A stretch of 64,000 bases of DNA, from contig NZ_MOBJ01000034.1 in assembly GCF_003732225.1 (NCBI RefSeq), forward strand, positions 62,001-126,000. The letters are read 5' to 3'. The translations under genes and the position numbers were made by a program. The notes below the pieces were generated by a model that was not told where the DNA came from, did not search any database, and worked only from the letters and a program-made list of their open reading frames with translations. Of the stretch, positions 36,196-44,132 are shown piece after piece. This DNA is from Pseudomonas brassicacearum (GTDB lineage Bacteria > Pseudomonadota > Gammaproteobacteria > Pseudomonadales > Pseudomonadaceae). Numbering within the stretch: the first letter of the stretch is position 1; each line of letters starts with the position of its first letter.

Positions 36196-36902
36196 GGCTT
36201 CTGAGCCAGGACAAACACCGTCAGACCTGCCAGACGGTTAATACCCATGAAGGGAAGTTCAATACTGCACAAGGTCTTGAGCAGCGTATTGACCAGTGGA
36301 TGATGCTGCTTGAGTTGCGAGCGTGGCGGCGAAGGTTGTGCGCCTTTGGGCAGCAACCGCAGGGCTGCTGCAATCGGGAACACCATGCCAAAGTAGTAAG
36401 CGCCTTGCTTGACCGTTAAACCGGCGTCCCTGGCCACCGCTTCCAGTTGCGCGAGGGTGTAACGACGTTTGTGCTCGAGAAAGTCATCGTGCCCGCTCCA
36501 GAGGAACTGGAACGCCGGCACCGTCATCAGGAAACGGCTGCCGGACGGGACTTTATCGACGTAGTCCTTGAGCAACCCGACGTCGTCATCGACATGCTCC
36601 AGCACGTCCATCAGCAGCACCAGATCGGCGTCTACCGAATCGATCGAACGACGGTAGTGCAGCGGTTTACCGGCGGTTGTGGCGTCCGAGTCCGCGTCGT
36701 AACTGATGTCCACGCACCAGGCTTCGGTGGCGGCTGTGCGGGACAACAGATGATGGGAAAAGAATCCCGAACCCGCGCCTACGTCGAGAATTTTTTTTAC
36801 AGGGGCATTGCCCAGCAGACGAATCGTAGCCGCCGCTTTTGAACAGTAATACCAGTGCTGGTCGATGCTTGAACCGAGGATGTCGGTTTCCTTGAGATCC
36901 AT
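36192..36902 (-). CDS. Class I SAM-dependent methyltransferase in glycan operon
   Basis: 236 aa. ILDVGAGSGFFSHHLL is the SAM loop, followed by VDADLVLLMDVLEHVDDD and MTVPAFQFLWSGHDDFLEHKRRY, typical of glycan or ubiquinone-type methyltransferases. A hydrophobic C-terminus hints at membrane association. It starts 3 bp after the GT2 stop and overlaps gtrA. It may methylate the sugar or its lipid carrier. Confidence 0.8.
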   Translation of the reverse strand: MDLKETDILGSSIDQHWYYCSKAAATIRLLGNAPVKKILDVGAGSGFFSHHLLSRTAATEAWCVDISYDADSDATTAGKPLHYRRSIDSVDADLVLLMDVLEHVDDDVGLLKDYVDKVPSGSRFLMTVPAFQFLWSGHDDFLEHKRRYTLAQLEAVARDAGLTVKQGAYYFGMVFPIAAALRLLPKGAQPSPPRSQLKQHHPLVNTLLKTLCSIELPFMGINRLAGLTVFVLAQKP

Positions 36903-36905
36903 GGT

Positions 36906-37874
36906 TCAGTCCCTGGTGTCATAGACACGACGCACCAGATAAACCGGGCGGCGTTTTGATTCGATGTAGGTTCGACCCAGGTATTCACCCAGCACCCCGA
37001 TGCCGATCAGTTGCAGGCCACCCAGAAAAGTGACGGCAACCATCAACGAGGCGTAGCCCGGTACGTCGACCCCGGTAAACAACGTGCGCAACACAATGAA
37101 CGTGGCGAACAAGAACGAAACCACAGAAACGAACATCCCCAGGTAGGTCCAGATCTTGAGTGGGTCGGTACTGAAACTGGTAATGCCTTCCAGCGCGAAA
37201 TTCCACAAGCGCCAGCCGTTGAACTTGGACTCCCCCGCCACCCGCTCCGGCCGCTCGTAATCGACATGGGTGGTCCGAAACCCGACCCAGGCGAACAAAC
37301 CTTTCATGAAGCGCCGGGATTCCGGCAAGGTCTGCAAGGCATCGATCACGCAGCGGTCCATAAGCCGAAAATCACCGACATCTTTGGGCAGCGGTTGGTC
37401 AGAGATTTTGTTGTGCAGGTGATAAAACCAGTTGGCCGAAGTTTGCTTGGCCCAGGAGTCGTTTTTACGACTCACACGATGGCCCAGGACAACTTCATAA
37501 CCTTCACGCCAACGGGCAATCATTTCGAGGATGACGTGCGGCGGATCCTGCAGATCGACATCGATGGGCACCACCACCTGGCCGGTGGCGGTCTGCAAGC
37601 CTGCGGTCAACGCCGCTTCCTTGCCGAAATTGCGGCTCAGATCGACGATACGAATACGCGGATCAGACTTCTGGCGCTCCAGAAGCAGGTCCAATGTCGT
37701 GTCGGTACTGCCGTCATTGACGAACACCATCTCCAGACCGAGCAGCGCCTCATCCTCGAAGACATCAGTAATCCGCGCGATGAACAAATCGATGGTGGCC
37801 GCTTCATTGAAAACCGGAATGACGAGCGATAGCGCCACATGCCCGGCAAAATGCGTTCCATGCTGATGAGTCAA
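36906..37874 (-). CDS. GtrB-like family 2 glycosyltransferase (polyprenyl-phosphate sugar transferase)
   Basis: 322 aa. GT2 domain residues 15-235: LSLVIPVFNEAATI, EMVFVNDGSTDTTLD, PIDVDLQDPP (DxD-like) and the DPM1/GtrB-type GDFRLMDR. Two C-terminal TM helices (about 245-305) anchor it. It loads a sugar from an NDP-sugar onto undecaprenyl phosphate. First gene of the four-gene operon. Confidence 0.85.
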   Translation of the reverse strand: MTHQHGTHFAGHVALSLVIPVFNEAATIDLFIARITDVFEDEALLGLEMVFVNDGSTDTTLDLLLERQKSDPRIRIVDLSRNFGKEAALTAGLQTATGQVVVPIDVDLQDPPHVILEMIARWREGYEVVLGHRVSRKNDSWAKQTSANWFYHLHNKISDQPLPKDVGDFRLMDRCVIDALQTLPESRRFMKGLFAWVGFRTTHVDYERPERVAGESKFNGWRLWNFALEGITSFSTDPLKIWTYLGMFVSVVSFLFATFIVLRTLFTGVDVPGYASLMVAVTFLGGLQLIGIGVLGEYLGRTYIESKRRPVYLVRRVYDTRD

Positions 37875-38143
37875 TTGATTGCTCTTTTTTATAGTGATTT
37901 TTCTACAATCCGAGGTCGCCGGTTGATGTCCAGCGCCATGAGCCGAGTCGTATTAAGCAGGAGCACAGAAGCCGATGCAAGGGCGAAACTGCGGCGGTTT
38001 TGGCCATTCATTTGCCCCCCTTTCGCTACCAGCTGGATGACCGGATTCACCAGAAGCCGGGGTATGTACAGCCTTAAGAGCTGTGACGCGAAGCTGCTCG
38101 ATCGGCCTGAGCAGCTTCGCTTCAACGCAGCAGCAGGTACTGC

Positions 38144-38335
38144 CTAGATTTCCTTCACCGACGTTTCGTTATGGACACTTTTGATCAACCCGATCACGTG
38201 CAAACAATCCGCCTTGTTGACGTACGACTCGCCGCTGGCAACCGTTTCATGATTGGCTGCCCTTAATCGCCAGCGCCATTGGCCCTTCCCGGTAAGCGGG
38301 GTGCCTCGTGATTGCCTGTAAATCTCAAAGTACAT
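38144..38335 (-). CDS. Small DUF1508/YegP-like protein
   Basis: 63 codons from ATG 38335 with AAGGAG upstream. MYFEIYRQSRGT, WRWRLRAANHETVASGESYVNKADC matches a single YegP/DUF1508 repeat, a small beta-fold with no known activity. YegP itself has two repeats. Confidence 0.75.
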   Translation of the reverse strand: MYFEIYRQSRGTPLTGKGQWRWRLRAANHETVASGESYVNKADCLHVIGLIKSVHNETSVKEI

Positions 38336-38365
38336 TGTTCGCTCCTTGCGACTGCTGATAACCAC

Positions 38366-38756
38366 AGACTCCTGGTCTGTGCAGGCAGAGTAGACGAATG
38401 ATTCAAGATTTAACGGCGCTCAAAGGTCAGGAAATATTTCCAAAAAACGCCCAGCCTCGACGAAAGCCAGCAGGCATTGAGGCACGTAAAAAGAGTGACT
38501 GAACCCGGTCACTTTTCAGGAAACCGTACTTACTTTTCATACAGCGCCTATGCCGCATTCATTCCGTTCAGCTCACCAAAAACCCCGCGTAATCAAGATC
38601 GATCCGTAATCGCGCCCGGCCAATGCCTGCCGAGCGCCGAGGACAATTAGAAAAAATGACTGATTGGCTCAGCGACGGTACCACGCTGCTGACCAGCGGC
38701 AAGGCGGACAAGCTCGCCGTGTCAGTGGGCACGCCTGTTCAGCGCTGTTTACGATT
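38366..38756. other. 391-bp gap with a hairpin and no convincing gene
   Basis: Lower-GC sequence between a LysR gene and the DUF1508 gene, both on the minus strand. It contains the hairpin annotated separately and a short plus-strand frame from 38656 (MTDWLSDGTTLL...) that runs antisense into the LysR gene without family match. Confidence 0.4.
38494..38513 (-). terminator. Weak bidirectional hairpin downstream of the LysR gene
   Basis: AGTGAC / GTCACT with an 8-nt loop, bordered by AAAAAG on the left and TTTT on the right. It could terminate the LysR transcript coming from 38757. Confidence 0.45.
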
Positions 38757-39680
38757 TCAAAGCACCAAGGCCAGGGGCTCGGACTGGTTGCTCTTGATGC
38801 CTTGGCACAGCTCACGAATGATGTCGGTCATCAAGCGGACTTCCGGGTTGAGCTTGTACTCTTCCAGGAAACCCATATACATCGGCACTTTGCATTCGCG
38901 TCGATGACACAGTGGCACCGGGCACAACTGACCGCTCGCCAGCTTTTCGCTGACCATGTGCTCAGGCAGCCAGGCAAAGCCCAGACCACGTTCGACAAAC
39001 GTCAGTGCAGTGCTCAGGTTACTCACGGTCCAACACTGGGAAGTATCAGGCCAACTGCTGTTCTGCGAGTTGCGCATACCTGAATCGCAAACCACTATTT
39101 GCCGGTGGTCTTTCATGTCAGTCAGGTTCAGCTCGCCATTGAAGTGGGCCAGTGAGTGATCAGACGCCACGACGCACAGCAACGAAACGTTGAACAAGAA
39201 TTCCTGCACATAACCCGCCGGCAGACTACTGGCGATGGCCAACTCGACCTTGCCGTCCTCCAGCAATTCACATGCGCCGGACAAGGCCGTTTCATAAAGC
39301 CGGATACGGTACCCCTGCAAGACCGAAGAAAAGCGCAACAGCGCCTGCTCCAGCACGTCGGCGGGAAACAACATGTCGACCGCTAGCGAGTGTTCGGTAA
39401 ACAACCCCGGCTGGTATTGAATGGCCAGTCGCTCAAGTTTTTTCGCCGAGCCCAGCAAGTGCTTGGCCTGAGGCAACAGGGCATGGCCCAGAGGTGTCAA
39501 TACGGCCTTGCGCCCCTCGATCAGGAACAGTTCCTGACCCAGCAGGGTTTCCATGCGGTTGACCGAATGGCTGACGGCCGACTGCGACTTGAACATATAC
39601 TCGCCGGCCTGCTGGAAACCGCCACACTCAACCGTAGAAACAAAAGCCTGCCATTGGTCGAGACTGATCCTGGAAAACAT
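38757..39680 (-). CDS. LysR-family regulator divergent from the haemolysin-family operon
   Basis: 307 aa. HTH about 1-60 (LDQWQAFVSTVECGGFQQAGEYMFKSQSAVSHSVNRME) and an effector domain. A 500-bp divergent region separates it from the operon at 40181, so it is the likely regulator of that operon. Its Cys-containing effector domain (VVCDSGMRNSQNSSW) does not identify the ligand. Confidence 0.85.
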   Translation of the reverse strand: MFSRISLDQWQAFVSTVECGGFQQAGEYMFKSQSAVSHSVNRMETLLGQELFLIEGRKAVLTPLGHALLPQAKHLLGSAKKLERLAIQYQPGLFTEHSLAVDMLFPADVLEQALLRFSSVLQGYRIRLYETALSGACELLEDGKVELAIASSLPAGYVQEFLFNVSLLCVVASDHSLAHFNGELNLTDMKDHRQIVVCDSGMRNSQNSSWPDTSQCWTVSNLSTALTFVERGLGFAWLPEHMVSEKLASGQLCPVPLCHRRECKVPMYMGFLEEYKLNPEVRLMTDIIRELCQGIKSNQSEPLALVL

Positions 39681-40180
39681 TCGAACCTCCCTGTTCGTAT
39701 CGGGTAAAAATCACAGCTACTGCGGCTCGGCGTTTTACCACAAAAAGTCCTCTCGCCCTACGCCATCGATACCTCGATCGGCCTCATGCCTCACATGAAG
39801 ATTCTGAATGAATACCGACTAATTAATTCATTTAAAACAATCAAGCCGCTCATGATAAAAACCCACGCCAAGCAGGATGCTATCTAATTAATCCATCGGA
39901 AGGATTCGCTACTCACTGACACGCCCAACTACGCCCGTATCTTCCGCCCAGAATAACCCGCACCTACCTTGTGGCTTTTTCTGCGGACGCGTGTGGCAGC
40001 CTGAAAAATCGTCAGTACTCAATAAAAACACTATAAAAATCAAGCCAATCAGTTGATTAAGCCACGCCATTACATAGGGCATGGATAAGCCCCCTGTTGC
40101 CGTAACAACAAGAGACTTTAGTACTTCTGTACCAAAACAACCCGTCTATCGATCCACGCAGAAAAGAAAGGAAAACTTGC
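39681..40180. promoter_or_regulatory. 500-bp AT-rich divergent regulatory region
   Basis: Noticeably AT-richer than its surroundings. It separates the LysR gene from the three-gene operon. AAGGA precedes the operon ATG. No convincing gene, REP or tRNA was seen; short frames exist but lack ribosome-binding support. Confidence 0.5.
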
Positions 40181-40789
40181 ATGCGTACTCAAGTAGCCAA
40201 ACGCGACACCCTGCTCTGGAAGTCCGCCGTTGACTTTGTAAAAAGTCGGTACATGAAATCCTTTAACGCCATCATCGAGCCATCCCCCGAGTACTTTTTA
40301 ATCGTATTCGATAACAATGACTCCATTCAGTCGTGTGCCGGTTTCAGTTTCGCCAAGTCAGGCCCTCTATTGTCCGAATGTTATCTGGACTCACCGTCCG
40401 AGGAGACGCTGTCGAGAATCACCAACACCCGGATCGAACGCGACTGCATCGTCGAAATCGGCAATACCGCGTCGATCAATTCGGTTGCCGGCCAGACCCT
40501 GTTCAACATGCTCTCAATGGTGACCTGGTGCATGGGCGCACGCTACGTGCTGTGCACCTGCACACCCCAATTGATCAAATCGATGGGCTACTGCAACGTC
40601 AAGGTCAACAAGATCTGCGATGCCGACCCGCAACGCATGACCTCCCAAGCGGAAGTCGAATGGGGCTCCTACTACGAGCAGACGCCCATCACCGGCTACA
40701 TCAAGCTGGGCGAGATGAAGCATCACTATCACGAGACCGTCCTCAAGACCGTTTTCCGACTCGACGTGCAGAGCGAGCAAGCAGCATGA
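40181..40789 (+). CDS. Thermostable haemolysin-family protein (GNAT-like)
   Basis: 202 aa. It matches the family named after Vibrio delta-VPH: VKSRYMKSFNAII, CAGFSFAKSGPLLSECYLD, ERDCIVEIGNTASIN and ARYVLCTCTPQLIKSMGY. As I recall, Pfam places this family in the acetyltransferase clan, so it may be an acyltransferase rather than a pore former. There is no signal peptide. It overlaps the AMP-ligase gene by 4 bp, implying a shared pathway. Confidence 0.75.
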   Translation: MRTQVAKRDTLLWKSAVDFVKSRYMKSFNAIIEPSPEYFLIVFDNNDSIQSCAGFSFAKSGPLLSECYLDSPSEETLSRITNTRIERDCIVEIGNTASINSVAGQTLFNMLSMVTWCMGARYVLCTCTPQLIKSMGYCNVKVNKICDADPQRMTSQAEVEWGSYYEQTPITGYIKLGEMKHHYHETVLKTVFRLDVQSEQAA

Positions 40790-42318
40790 CTCATTTCGTC
40801 GAACACTTGCTGGCCCAGGCACAACGCACACCGGATGCCGTCTGCGTCGTCGATATTCCTTCGGCGGACGGCACGGGCGGGCGCCGTCTGACCTACGCCC
40901 AGGTGCTGGAGTATGCCCGGCAGCTTGGGCAACACATGAACCGTCAGTTCACCGACGAAAAGCGCACCATCGGCATCGTCATGCGCAACAGCAGCGACTG
41001 GGTTATTGCCGACTTCGCCTGCCTGCTCTTCGGCTTCACTTCCTTGCCGCTGCCTTTGGGCTTCAGTAAGTACCAGGCCGAACACCTGGCCTTCGAATGC
41101 TCGGGCTTCCTGGTCGATGACAAAGGCCTGGAGACTCTGGAAAAGCGCTGGGAAATCGACCTGAACGCCAGCCGTCTGGTGCATGTACCCAGCGCACTTC
41201 AGACCCCGATTCTGCTACCGGCAGGCCCAAGCTTCATCGACAGCGCCGATGCTGAATGGATCTGCAAAGTCATCCACACCTCCGGCACCACCAGCAAGCC
41301 CAAAGGTGTGAAGCAAAGTCTCGGTGGACTGAGCGCCGTGCTGCAGTCGCTACTCGGCGTGGTCCCGGCTGACTTGCAGAAACGCTACCTGTCGGTGGTG
41401 CCGTTGAGCCTGTTGATCGAACAGATCACGGCGGTCTACCTGCCGCTGCTGTCCGGCGGCACGGTGTACTTCCTGGACGAGCACACGCCGCTGATCGGCG
41501 AGACTGGCTACAGCACCTCGGCGATTCTTGCGCAACTGCTCAGAACCCGGGCGAGCGCGGTCACCGTACCGCCGATGATGCTCGACGTGTTCCTTGAAGT
41601 TGCCGAGCAAAACACCGACCCACAGCTGCTGTCGTTGCTGCGCAACGAGTTGTACATCACCGCCGGTGGCGCTCCGATCAGCAGCGAAAAACTGCAACGC
41701 CTGAGCGCGCAGGGTATTCAGGTTCATCAGGGTTACGGGCTCAGCGAGAACGGTTCGGTGGTCAGTGTCAACACCCCCACCGACGGCAAGCTGGGCAGCG
41801 TTGGCAAACCCTTGCCTCACGTCCAGGTCCGGGTAACGGATCAGCAACGGGTAGAAATCAAAAGCACCTCAATGTTCCAGGGTTACTCTTGGGTCGATCC
41901 CAGTGCCTGCTCCTTCACTGAAGATGGCTGGCTGCGCACGGGCGATATCGGCGAATTCGATGACGAGGGTTTCCTCTACATCACTGGCCGCGAGAAAAAC
42001 ATCATCTGCCTGCCCAACGGTCGCAATGTTTCTCCGGAGCAAATCGAGCTGGAGTTCAAAGAGCAAACCGGCGTGAACGATGCGCTGATGTTCATGACCG
42101 CAGACGGTCAACTGGCGATCGTGCTCAGCGTCGGGCCTTCGTTCAACCCCCCGCACACCCAGGACTGGGCGCAACAGCGCTTCTCGGAAATCGAGCTACC
42201 TCAGGTCATCTGGCCATTGACGCCAGACGCTCCGCAGCTGCAAAGCCTCTATGCCCTCAACGGCCCGGCCCGTAGAGTTCAAGCCACCGACCTTCATCGT
42301 CAGACATGTACTCACTAA
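40786..42318 (+). CDS. AMP-binding acyl ligase with an altered A10 motif
   Basis: 510 aa from ATG 40786. ANL motifs: IHTSGTTSKPKGVKQS (P-loop, about 163-178), GYGLSENGSVVS (about 315), RTGDIGEFDDEGFLYITGREKN (hinge, about 384-405). The C-terminal A10 block reads NGPARR where NGKxxR is expected, so the catalytic lysine appears to be proline. It should activate a carboxylic acid for the neighbouring acyltransferase-like protein; there is no carrier-protein gene in the operon. Confidence 0.8.
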   Translation: MTHFVEHLLAQAQRTPDAVCVVDIPSADGTGGRRLTYAQVLEYARQLGQHMNRQFTDEKRTIGIVMRNSSDWVIADFACLLFGFTSLPLPLGFSKYQAEHLAFECSGFLVDDKGLETLEKRWEIDLNASRLVHVPSALQTPILLPAGPSFIDSADAEWICKVIHTSGTTSKPKGVKQSLGGLSAVLQSLLGVVPADLQKRYLSVVPLSLLIEQITAVYLPLLSGGTVYFLDEHTPLIGETGYSTSAILAQLLRTRASAVTVPPMMLDVFLEVAEQNTDPQLLSLLRNELYITAGGAPISSEKLQRLSAQGIQVHQGYGLSENGSVVSVNTPTDGKLGSVGKPLPHVQVRVTDQQRVEIKSTSMFQGYSWVDPSACSFTEDGWLRTGDIGEFDDEGFLYITGREKNIICLPNGRNVSPEQIELEFKEQTGVNDALMFMTADGQLAIVLSVGPSFNPPHTQDWAQQRFSEIELPQVIWPLTPDAPQLQSLYALNGPARRVQATDLHRQTCTH

Positions 42319-42330
42319 AGGACTAGCGAC

Positions 42331-43200
42331 ATGACTCAATCCATTTATCAGGCCCGGGTCATCACCGACCGCGAGCATGCCTTGAACGCCAACACTGCGG
42401 CGGTTTTCGAAGAGCTCTCGAGCGCCGGCGTGATTATCTTCCGCAACTGCATCCGGTCCCTGGACGAGTTCGGTGCCTTCGTGAAAAAACACAGCTCACG
42501 CCTGAGTCTGGACCCGGGCCGCGTGATCGCCAAAGGCGTCGCACAATTGGTGGACGCCGGCACCGATGCCGTAGGCCTGCACTGTGAAAACGGCAACGCG
42601 CCGATCTGGCCGGACCTGACATGGTTCTTCTGCGAAATCGCCCCCACCAAGGGTTCGCAAACCACTTTATGCGATGGGGTGAAGGTCTACCAGGAGCTCA
42701 GCGAAGAGGCCCGTCAGCGCTTCGAGAGCACTCGTATCCGCTACCGCCGCACGGTGCCGGGCGAAAAGTGGCGCAAGATCGTCTGCTACTACAAACCGCA
42801 AATCCAGCAGCTGGAAGACGCCAGTTTCGAGCACCTGAGCGAGATCATCGGCCAGGACCCCAACACCCGGATGGAATACAATCCGGACACCGACTGCGTG
42901 GCCTATGCCTACAGCGTCCCGGCGTGCCAGACCTCCAGTTTCTGCGAGCACCCGGCTTTCGCCAACAGCATTCTCGGGCCGTCCTTCAACTACGAGAAAC
43001 CGGTGATCGACTTCGAGAACGGCGAGGAGATTCCCGCCGACCTGCTGGCGGAAATCACCCAGGTCACCGAACGCAATACTCACACCGTGGGCTGGCAGGA
43101 CCTGGACCTGGTGATGATCGACAACCGTAGAGTCATGCACGGCCGACAAGCGATCATCAATGAACAGCGTCGCATCTTCAATGCGCTGAGCTACCGGTAA
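42331..43200 (+). CDS. TauD/TfdA-like Fe(II)/2-oxoglutarate oxygenase
   Basis: 289 aa, 12 bp after the ligase gene. The facial triad is visible as H84-C-E86 and H270 (VMHGRQ), with R280/R281 near the C-terminus for 2-oxoglutarate. The HxE variant, not HxD, is used. It would hydroxylate, desaturate or oxidatively cleave the product or precursor of the ligase/acyltransferase pair. Confidence 0.8.
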   Translation: MTQSIYQARVITDREHALNANTAAVFEELSSAGVIIFRNCIRSLDEFGAFVKKHSSRLSLDPGRVIAKGVAQLVDAGTDAVGLHCENGNAPIWPDLTWFFCEIAPTKGSQTTLCDGVKVYQELSEEARQRFESTRIRYRRTVPGEKWRKIVCYYKPQIQQLEDASFEHLSEIIGQDPNTRMEYNPDTDCVAYAYSVPACQTSSFCEHPAFANSILGPSFNYEKPVIDFENGEEIPADLLAEITQVTERNTHTVGWQDLDLVMIDNRRVMHGRQAIINEQRRIFNALSYR

Positions 43201-43316
43201 TGGTCACCATGACGAATCACTCAGGTCGGACCTGGGCCGTCGAAGGCCTGTACGAGAGTTTCGTCGACAGCCAAGACCATCAACTGATTGACCGCAGCGG
43301 CGGGTTCGGCCTGTAG
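43200..43316 (+). CDS. 38-codon ORF coupled to the oxygenase gene
   Basis: The oxygenase stop and this ATG overlap as TAATG; a second in-frame ATG is at 43209. The product starts MVTMTNHSGRTWAVEGLYES and ends DRSGGFGL. It has no family match known to me. It may be a real small peptide, or the remnant of a longer gene, since the same frame stays open for 9 more codons after TAG. Confidence 0.4.
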   Translation: MVTMTNHSGRTWAVEGLYESFVDSQDHQLIDRSGGFGL

Positions 43317-43359
43317 ATCAAGTCTGCGGCCAAGGCGGATTGAATGTCTCGGGGGCTCT

Positions 43360-43974
43360 TCAGACCGGGGTAATGCGATAAGCACAACGACGGGCATTCA
43401 TCAGAATGTGCTCCACGCGCTCGACCCGGGCTTGCAGAACCTGCTCGAACACATTCAGTTCCGCGCGGCAGAAACCCTGACACACGGCCGCTGCTGCGCA
43501 GATCGGACAATGGTTCTCGACAAGTACAAAGGCTCCGTCAGGTTGCTCGCTCCACTCGGCCATATAGCCTTCGCGGACACGCAGGTCGGCGAGGCGTTTG
43601 ACCCGCTCCCGAAGGGTTGCGGCGTCGGCCAGTTCTTCCAGGTATAAGGTGCGACTCTGCTGTTCGCGAACATCGATCAGACGGTCGATGGCCTCGGGCC
43701 CGAAAGTCTCGCGCACGGTCTGCAAGAGCTGCACGGTCAGCTCTGAATGGGTGTCGGGAAACCGCGCATGGCCGGCCGCCGTCAGGTGCCAGACCTGCGA
43801 CGGGCGCCCCACGCCACGGGCCTCGGAGCGGGCTTGCACCAGGCCGCTGGCGGCCAGTTTGACGAACTGCTGGCGCGCCGCCTCCCCCGTGGTGCCCAGC
43901 GCGCGCCCGGCATCGGCCGCCAGCTGCGGACCACGGGTCTTGAGCATGTGAAGCAGTCGGTCGGCAGCCGACAT
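43360..43974 (-). CDS. SufR/ArsR-like winged-helix regulator with cysteine cluster
   Basis: 204 aa from ATG 43974 (a TTG 13 codons upstream is possible). N-terminal wHTH: RLLHMLKTRGPQLAADAGRALGTTGEAARQQFVKLAASGLV. The C-terminal half ends with ENHCPICAAAAVCQGFC, four cysteines as in Fe-S or metal-sensing SufR-like repressors. It is divergent from the MFS gene and likely controls it through the paired sites at 44001-44060. Confidence 0.75.
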   Translation of the reverse strand: MSAADRLLHMLKTRGPQLAADAGRALGTTGEAARQQFVKLAASGLVQARSEARGVGRPSQVWHLTAAGHARFPDTHSELTVQLLQTVRETFGPEAIDRLIDVREQQSRTLYLEELADAATLRERVKRLADLRVREGYMAEWSEQPDGAFVLVENHCPICAAAAVCQGFCRAELNVFEQVLQARVERVEHILMNARRCAYRITPV

Positions 43975-44000
43975 TGACACGTCACTCTGGTTTTCCAAGT

Positions 44001-44060
44001 GTTTACTTGACAAACAACAACCCTCACCGCTTCAATATTTAAAGAATTTACTTGGTAAAT
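44001..44060. promoter_or_regulatory. Two similar operator-like inverted repeats
   Basis: GTTTACTTGACAAAC (44001-44015) and ATTTACTTGGTAAAT (44046-44060) share TTTACTTG and are each symmetric about TTG, with centres 45 bp apart. They sit between the divergent regulator and MFS genes. Confidence 0.5.
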
Positions 44061-44132
44061 CTAACCCAGGCCTTGAAAACAGGCAATTGACGCTCGCAAT
44101 CCATCGGGTCGCGAGTCACAGCAGGAGGTTGT

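Noticed and set aside
38623..38907. Plus-strand frame reading MTDWLSDGTTLLTSGKADKL
   Set aside because: It looks partly protein-like but runs antisense into the LysR gene, lacks a ribosome-binding site and matches no family; a degraded gene fragment is possible but unsupported.
40181..40789. Calling the first operon gene a secreted haemolysin
   Set aside because: It has no signal peptide or pore-forming features, and its coupling to a ligase and an oxygenase fits a metabolic enzyme better.
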